Notes under the pieces: model-generated
Told to the model about the DNA's origin: nothing
The model's input: only the letters and a program-made list of their open reading frames with translations
Database searches by the model: none
Source of the DNA: Leifsonia shinshuensis
GTDB lineage: Bacteria > Actinomycetota > Actinomycetes > Actinomycetales > Microbacteriaceae
Assembly (NCBI RefSeq): GCF_013410375.1
Contig: NZ_JACCFL010000001.1
Location: 930,001-994,000, forward strand
Direction of reading: 5' to 3'
Length of the DNA stretch: 64,000 bases
In this document: positions 61,238-64,000 of the stretch, piece by piece
Numbering within the stretch: the stretch's first letter is position 1
Layout: every line of letters begins with the position of its first letter
Translations under genes and position numbers: made by a program

Positions 61238-61253
61238 AGACGAACGTTCGTCT
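61238..61253. promoter_or_regulatory. 16-bp perfect palindrome AGACGAACGTTCGTCT
   Basis: A perfect palindrome without spacer in the gap between the tRNA terminator and the GNAT gene. It resembles operators of TetR-like dimers. It is not a LexA box, which needs four bases between GAAC and GTTC. Confidence 0.45.
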
Positions 61254-61359
61254 GATTACATGTTGACTGCATGCCGCCCCGCACGATGGGGGCCGCTCGC
61301 GCGTAATGCGCTGTCACGTCGTGAAGGACATCACTGTCTCGGTGACGATACTGGGCAGC

Positions 61360-61872
61360 ATGACGGAGGCGCGCAGCGTGTGGAGGATCGAGAAGGTCGA
61401 CTGGGCCGACGAGCGGGCGGTCGGATTGCGCGCTGCGATGGATGCCGAGATCGGCCCCCGTTACGCCGAGACCTTTGCCGCGTTCGATGACGAGACCGCA
61501 GCGGCTCTCACAGAGGACTTCGCCGTGGACCCGTCGACGATCGTCGAGGTCGTCCTTGTGCTCGACGACGCGGGCGAGGCGGTCGGGCACGCGGCCCTCC
61601 GCGCCCTCGGCGACGAGCTCGAGGTCAAGCGCGTCTACGTCGATCCTCGCGCGCGCGGGCGCGGAGCGAGTCGGACGCTCATGGCCGAGCTGGAGCGGCT
61701 CGCAGCCGTGCGCGGCGCAAGCCGGCTCATCCTGCAGACCGGCGACCGCCAACCCGAGGCGATCGCGCTCTACGAGCGCATCGGCTACCGGGCGATTCCG
61801 ATCTTCCCGCCGTACGTGCGTTTCAGCGCATCGCGCTGCTTCGCTAAGACGCTCGTCACGGTCGCCGGATGA
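61360..61872 (+). CDS. GNAT-family N-acetyltransferase
   Basis: 170 residues. VKRVYVDPRARGRGASRTLMAELE is the acetyl-CoA binding motif; LYERIGYRAIP is the usual C-terminal motif. Substrate unknown. It overlaps the flavoprotein gene by 4 nt (ATGA), so they are coupled. The start codon is not well supported; ATG 61360 is the best choice. Confidence 0.8.
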   Translation: MTEARSVWRIEKVDWADERAVGLRAAMDAEIGPRYAETFAAFDDETAAALTEDFAVDPSTIVEVVLVLDDAGEAVGHAALRALGDELEVKRVYVDPRARGRGASRTLMAELERLAAVRGASRLILQTGDRQPEAIALYERIGYRAIPIFPPYVRFSASRCFAKTLVTVAG

Positions 61873-62966
61873 GCGCGCGGACCGTCGACGTCGCTGTGGT
61901 CGGCGCCGGCGCGATGGGGGCGGCCACGGCGTGGCACCTCGCGCGGGGTGGTCGCGATGTCGCGGTGTTCGAGCAGTTCGAGCCGGGCCACGCTCGGGGC
62001 GCCTCGCATGGCGCCTCCCGCAACTTCAACGTCGCATACACCGAGCCCGAGTATCTCGCCTGGCTCCGTGACGCCCGAGTGCTCTGGGGCGAGCTGGAGG
62101 CGGAGTCGCAGGTCGCGCTCTTGGAGCCGACCGGCATCGTCACGCACGGGCGGGGCCGGGATCTCGAGGCCGCGCGGGTCGCGATTTCCGAGGGCGGTTT
62201 CGAGGCGGAACTGCTCGACGCCTCCGCCGCCGAGGCACGCTGGCCGGGCCTCCGTTTCGATGGTCCGGTGCTCCACAACCCCGGTGCCGGCCGCCTGCAC
62301 GCCGACGCCTCCGTCCGAGCGTTCCTGAGCGGAGCCGCGGCATCCGGAGCGGAACTGGTCTGGCGTACGGCGGTCGCGGATATCGAGATACACGGTGACG
62401 ACGACGTGCGCTTCACCGTGACGGATTCGGACGGGAGTCATCGGGTCCACGCGCGACGACTCGTCTGCACGGCCGGCGCGTGGACCGTGAAGGCGCTCGC
62501 CGGGGTGAAGGGGGTGACTCTCCCCGCGCTGCGGGTGACGCAGGAGCAGCCCGCGCACTTCCGCCCCCGCGATGCTTCGGCATCCTGGCCCGGGTTCAAC
62601 CACCATCCCGCTGGCGACGACCCCGCGACGGCCTGGTTCCCCGCCCCGGTGTACGGCATGCTGACCCCGGGAGAGGGAGTCAAGGCCGGCTGGCACGCGG
62701 CCGGACCCCAAGTCGATCCCGACCGCCGCAGCTACGTTCCCGACCCCGCGCGGACCGCGGCGCTCGTCCGGTACGCACAGGAGTGGCTTCCCGGCGTGGA
62801 TGCCACGGCGTTCACCGAGATCACGTGCACCTACACCTCGACCGTCGACGCCCGCTTCGTGCTCGACCGCACGGGGCCGGTGGTCGTGGGCGCCGGCTTC
62901 TCCGGACACGGCTTCAAGTTCACGCCCGTGATCGGGCGGACGCTCGCGGCACTCGCCTCGAGGTGA
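61869..62966 (+). CDS. FAD-dependent amine oxidase, monomeric-sarcosine-oxidase-like
   Basis: 365 residues. N-terminal Rossmann VVGAGAMGAATAWHLARGG, then FEPGHARGASHGASRNF as in SoxA/N-methyltryptophan oxidases. ITCTYTSTVDARFVLD keeps the Cys that binds FAD covalently in these enzymes, and GFSGHGFKFTPVIG closes the FAD site. It likely oxidises an N-methyl or secondary amino acid. Confidence 0.88.
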   Translation: MSARTVDVAVVGAGAMGAATAWHLARGGRDVAVFEQFEPGHARGASHGASRNFNVAYTEPEYLAWLRDARVLWGELEAESQVALLEPTGIVTHGRGRDLEAARVAISEGGFEAELLDASAAEARWPGLRFDGPVLHNPGAGRLHADASVRAFLSGAAASGAELVWRTAVADIEIHGDDDVRFTVTDSDGSHRVHARRLVCTAGAWTVKALAGVKGVTLPALRVTQEQPAHFRPRDASASWPGFNHHPAGDDPATAWFPAPVYGMLTPGEGVKAGWHAAGPQVDPDRRSYVPDPARTAALVRYAQEWLPGVDATAFTEITCTYTSTVDARFVLDRTGPVVVGAGFSGHGFKFTPVIGRTLAALASR

Positions 62967-63079
62967 CATGTTTCCACTGAGCCGATCTGCGGTAGCGCGT
63001 CGGTGGGTCCCGCGCCGAGGCTCGGTCGTACGCGACGGGTTTCGACCGGGCGGCGTCTCTCCGCACCCGGCCAACAGCT

Positions 63080-63442
63080 TCACTCGGGTCCTCGGGGAGC
63101 CGCTTCTTGGAAGTCGGTGATCGCCGGGCCGTATTCGCGTGCCCATCGGGTGAGTGCTTCGATCGGTTCGTCCAGGGTGCGACCGAGTTCGGTGAGGGTG
63201 TAGTCCACGTGCCGACCGTTCAGGGGCACGCGCTCGACGAGTCCATAGCTCTGGAGTCGTCGCACTGTCTGGGTGAGGACCTTGCGTGAGACCCCGCCGA
63301 TCAGCTCGATGAGTTCGGTGTGTCTGCGCGGTCGGTCGCGCAGCGCGTGGAGTACGAGTACGGCCCATTTATCGGACAGTATCTCGATGGCCAGCCGCGT
63401 GGGGCAATCGGCGAGGAACACGGAGCCGGCCTGATCGAGCAT
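63080..63442 (-). CDS. HxlR-family transcriptional regulator
   Basis: 120 residues with the winged helix of HxlR: CPTRLAIEILSDKWAVLVLHALRD, RRHTELIELIGGVSRKVLTQT, LERDGL-like YGLVERVPLN and VDYTLTELG. HxlR members often sense electrophiles or quinones and control a divergent reductase, as found here. ATG 63442 is six bases after TAACGT. Confidence 0.92.
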   Translation of the reverse strand: MLDQAGSVFLADCPTRLAIEILSDKWAVLVLHALRDRPRRHTELIELIGGVSRKVLTQTVRRLQSYGLVERVPLNGRHVDYTLTELGRTLDEPIEALTRWAREYGPAITDFQEAAPRGPE

Positions 63443-63448
63443 GGCCCC

Positions 63449-63454
63449 ACGTTA
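63449..63454 (-). promoter_or_regulatory. -10 box (TAACGT) for leaderless hxlR-like mRNA
   Basis: TAACGT on the minus strand, six bases, then ATG 63442. It overlaps the inverted repeat at 63451-63466. Confidence 0.55.
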
Positions 63455-63466
63455 CCTCTCGGTAAC
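63451..63466. promoter_or_regulatory. Probable HxlR operator GTTACC-TCTC-GGTAAC
   Basis: Perfect 6-bp inverted repeat with a 4-bp spacer in the 83-bp divergent promoter region, covering the regulator's own -10. This fits autoregulation plus control of the oxidoreductase. Confidence 0.6.
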
Positions 63467-63525
63467 CGTCGCGTTCGTAGTGTGGAAGACGGCTGGGGGC
63501 ACGTCCTGGCGGGAGAGGAGTTCAC

Positions 63526-64000
63526 ATGTCGCGCGTCGTCGTCTTCGACCGGTTCGGAGGGCCGGAGGTTTTGCAGGTGGTGGAGGAGGAGGCGCCGGAA
63601 CCGTCTCCGGGGGACGTCAGGGTGAGGATCGAGGCGACCGCGGTCAATCCGATCGATGCGATGATGCGCGCCGGAACGTCGCCGGCGCCGGTGCCCCTTC
63701 CGGGCGCCCGGTTGGGTGTGGAGGCGACGGGGATCGTGGAGGCGGTCGGAGACGGAGTCGGAGGTGTCTCGGTGAGCGACGCGGTGATTGTCACGGCCAT
63801 CCCTGATGCGCACCTCCGGGGCAGTTATGCGGATCGCATCACGATTGCTGCGACCTCCGTCATCCCTCGTCCCGCCGGACTCACTGTTCCGGAGGCTGCG
63901 GCCGTCTGGGTGGCCTTCTCGACGGCGTTCGGTGCGCTGGTGGAAGTCGCGGGGATGCGGCCGGGGGACCGGGTGGTGATCTCTGGCGCATCGGGGAGCG
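63526..64000 (+). CDS. Zinc-independent quinone oxidoreductase-like MDR protein (partial)
   Basis: The first 158 codons of a medium-chain dehydrogenase/reductase, cut by the window end. VVVFDRFGGPEVLQVVEE, then VRIEATAVNPIDAMMRAG, GVEATGIVEAVGDGV and the start of the nucleotide site GDRVVISGASGS. No zinc ligands are seen, as in NADPH:quinone reductases. GAGAGGAG precedes the ATG. Likely controlled by the divergent HxlR protein. Confidence 0.88.
   Translation, partial: MSRVVVFDRFGGPEVLQVVEEEAPEPSPGDVRVRIEATAVNPIDAMMRAGTSPAPVPLPGARLGVEATGIVEAVGDGVGGVSVSDAVIVTAIPDAHLRGSYADRITIAATSVIPRPAGLTVPEAAAVWVAFSTAFGALVEVAGMRPGDRVVISGASGS

Noticed and set aside
61238..61253. LexA/SOS box
   Set aside because: GAAC and GTTC halves abut without the four-base spacer of the actinobacterial SOS box.

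Overview
The window is high-GC actinobacterial DNA with strong G/C at third codon positions. The best fit is the family Microbacteriaceae (Leifsonia-like). Evidence: the chromosomal block ftsH-folE-folP-folB-folK-DUF3180-two PH-domain membrane proteins-DUF2520-panC-lysS, a nearby clpC with a ClgR-type box, a secreted protein with a LAxTG-type sorting signal, and many start codons that sit exactly six bases after a TANNNT -10 box, the arrangement of leaderless actinobacterial mRNAs. Genus is inferred from protein character only.

Layout. 0-14 kb is a surface and accessory region: a secreted lysyl-oxidase-like/Ig protein, an ECF-S-like membrane protein, a LuxR-type regulator, a giant DUF11-repeat surface protein (about 2,420 codons, split by one in-frame TAA at 7969) and a small membrane-anchored DUF11 protein. 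14-29 kb holds stress and metabolism genes: CsbD, a YbdK-type carboxylate-amine ligase, a heme-oxygenase-fold/CDGSH/NRAMP-like cluster, alpha/beta hydrolases, YihY, a three-gene membrane-stress operon (coiled-coil protein, Holin-X, DUF3618), an AI-2E-family permease, Dps, two orphan C-terminal pieces of zinc alcohol dehydrogenases, and divergent GGDEF and EAL genes. 29-33 kb holds a soluble Ser/Thr kinase, an NCS1 permease, a lone AAA ATPase and the tRNA genes Glu-Asp-Phe. 33-36 kb is a coupled pair of cell-wall hydrolases (M23 and NlpC/P60).

36-57 kb is the conserved core: ppa, tilS, hpt, ftsH, folate genes, panC, lysS, a CtaG-like protein, cardiolipin synthase, pirin and clpC. 57-61 kb has radA, two hydrolases and tRNA-Ser(CGA). 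From 61.2 kb onward a short accessory stretch follows the tRNA: a GNAT, a sarcosine-oxidase-like flavoprotein, an HxlR regulator and a divergent quinone-oxidoreductase-like gene that runs off the window.

How the parts fit. The folate genes form one tightly overlapping operon that runs into the PH-domain pair and the DUF2520 gene. The M23 and NlpC/P60 proteins share a secreted coiled-coil design and are translationally coupled. The most unusual DNA-level features are the nonsense codon in the giant surface gene, two exactly 84-bp elements with 13-bp terminal inverted repeats, two exactly 63-bp copies of a terminator-bearing repeat 20 kb apart, helically phased GGGTGA repeats before the surface gene, and the precise TANNNT-N6-start geometry at about ten genes.
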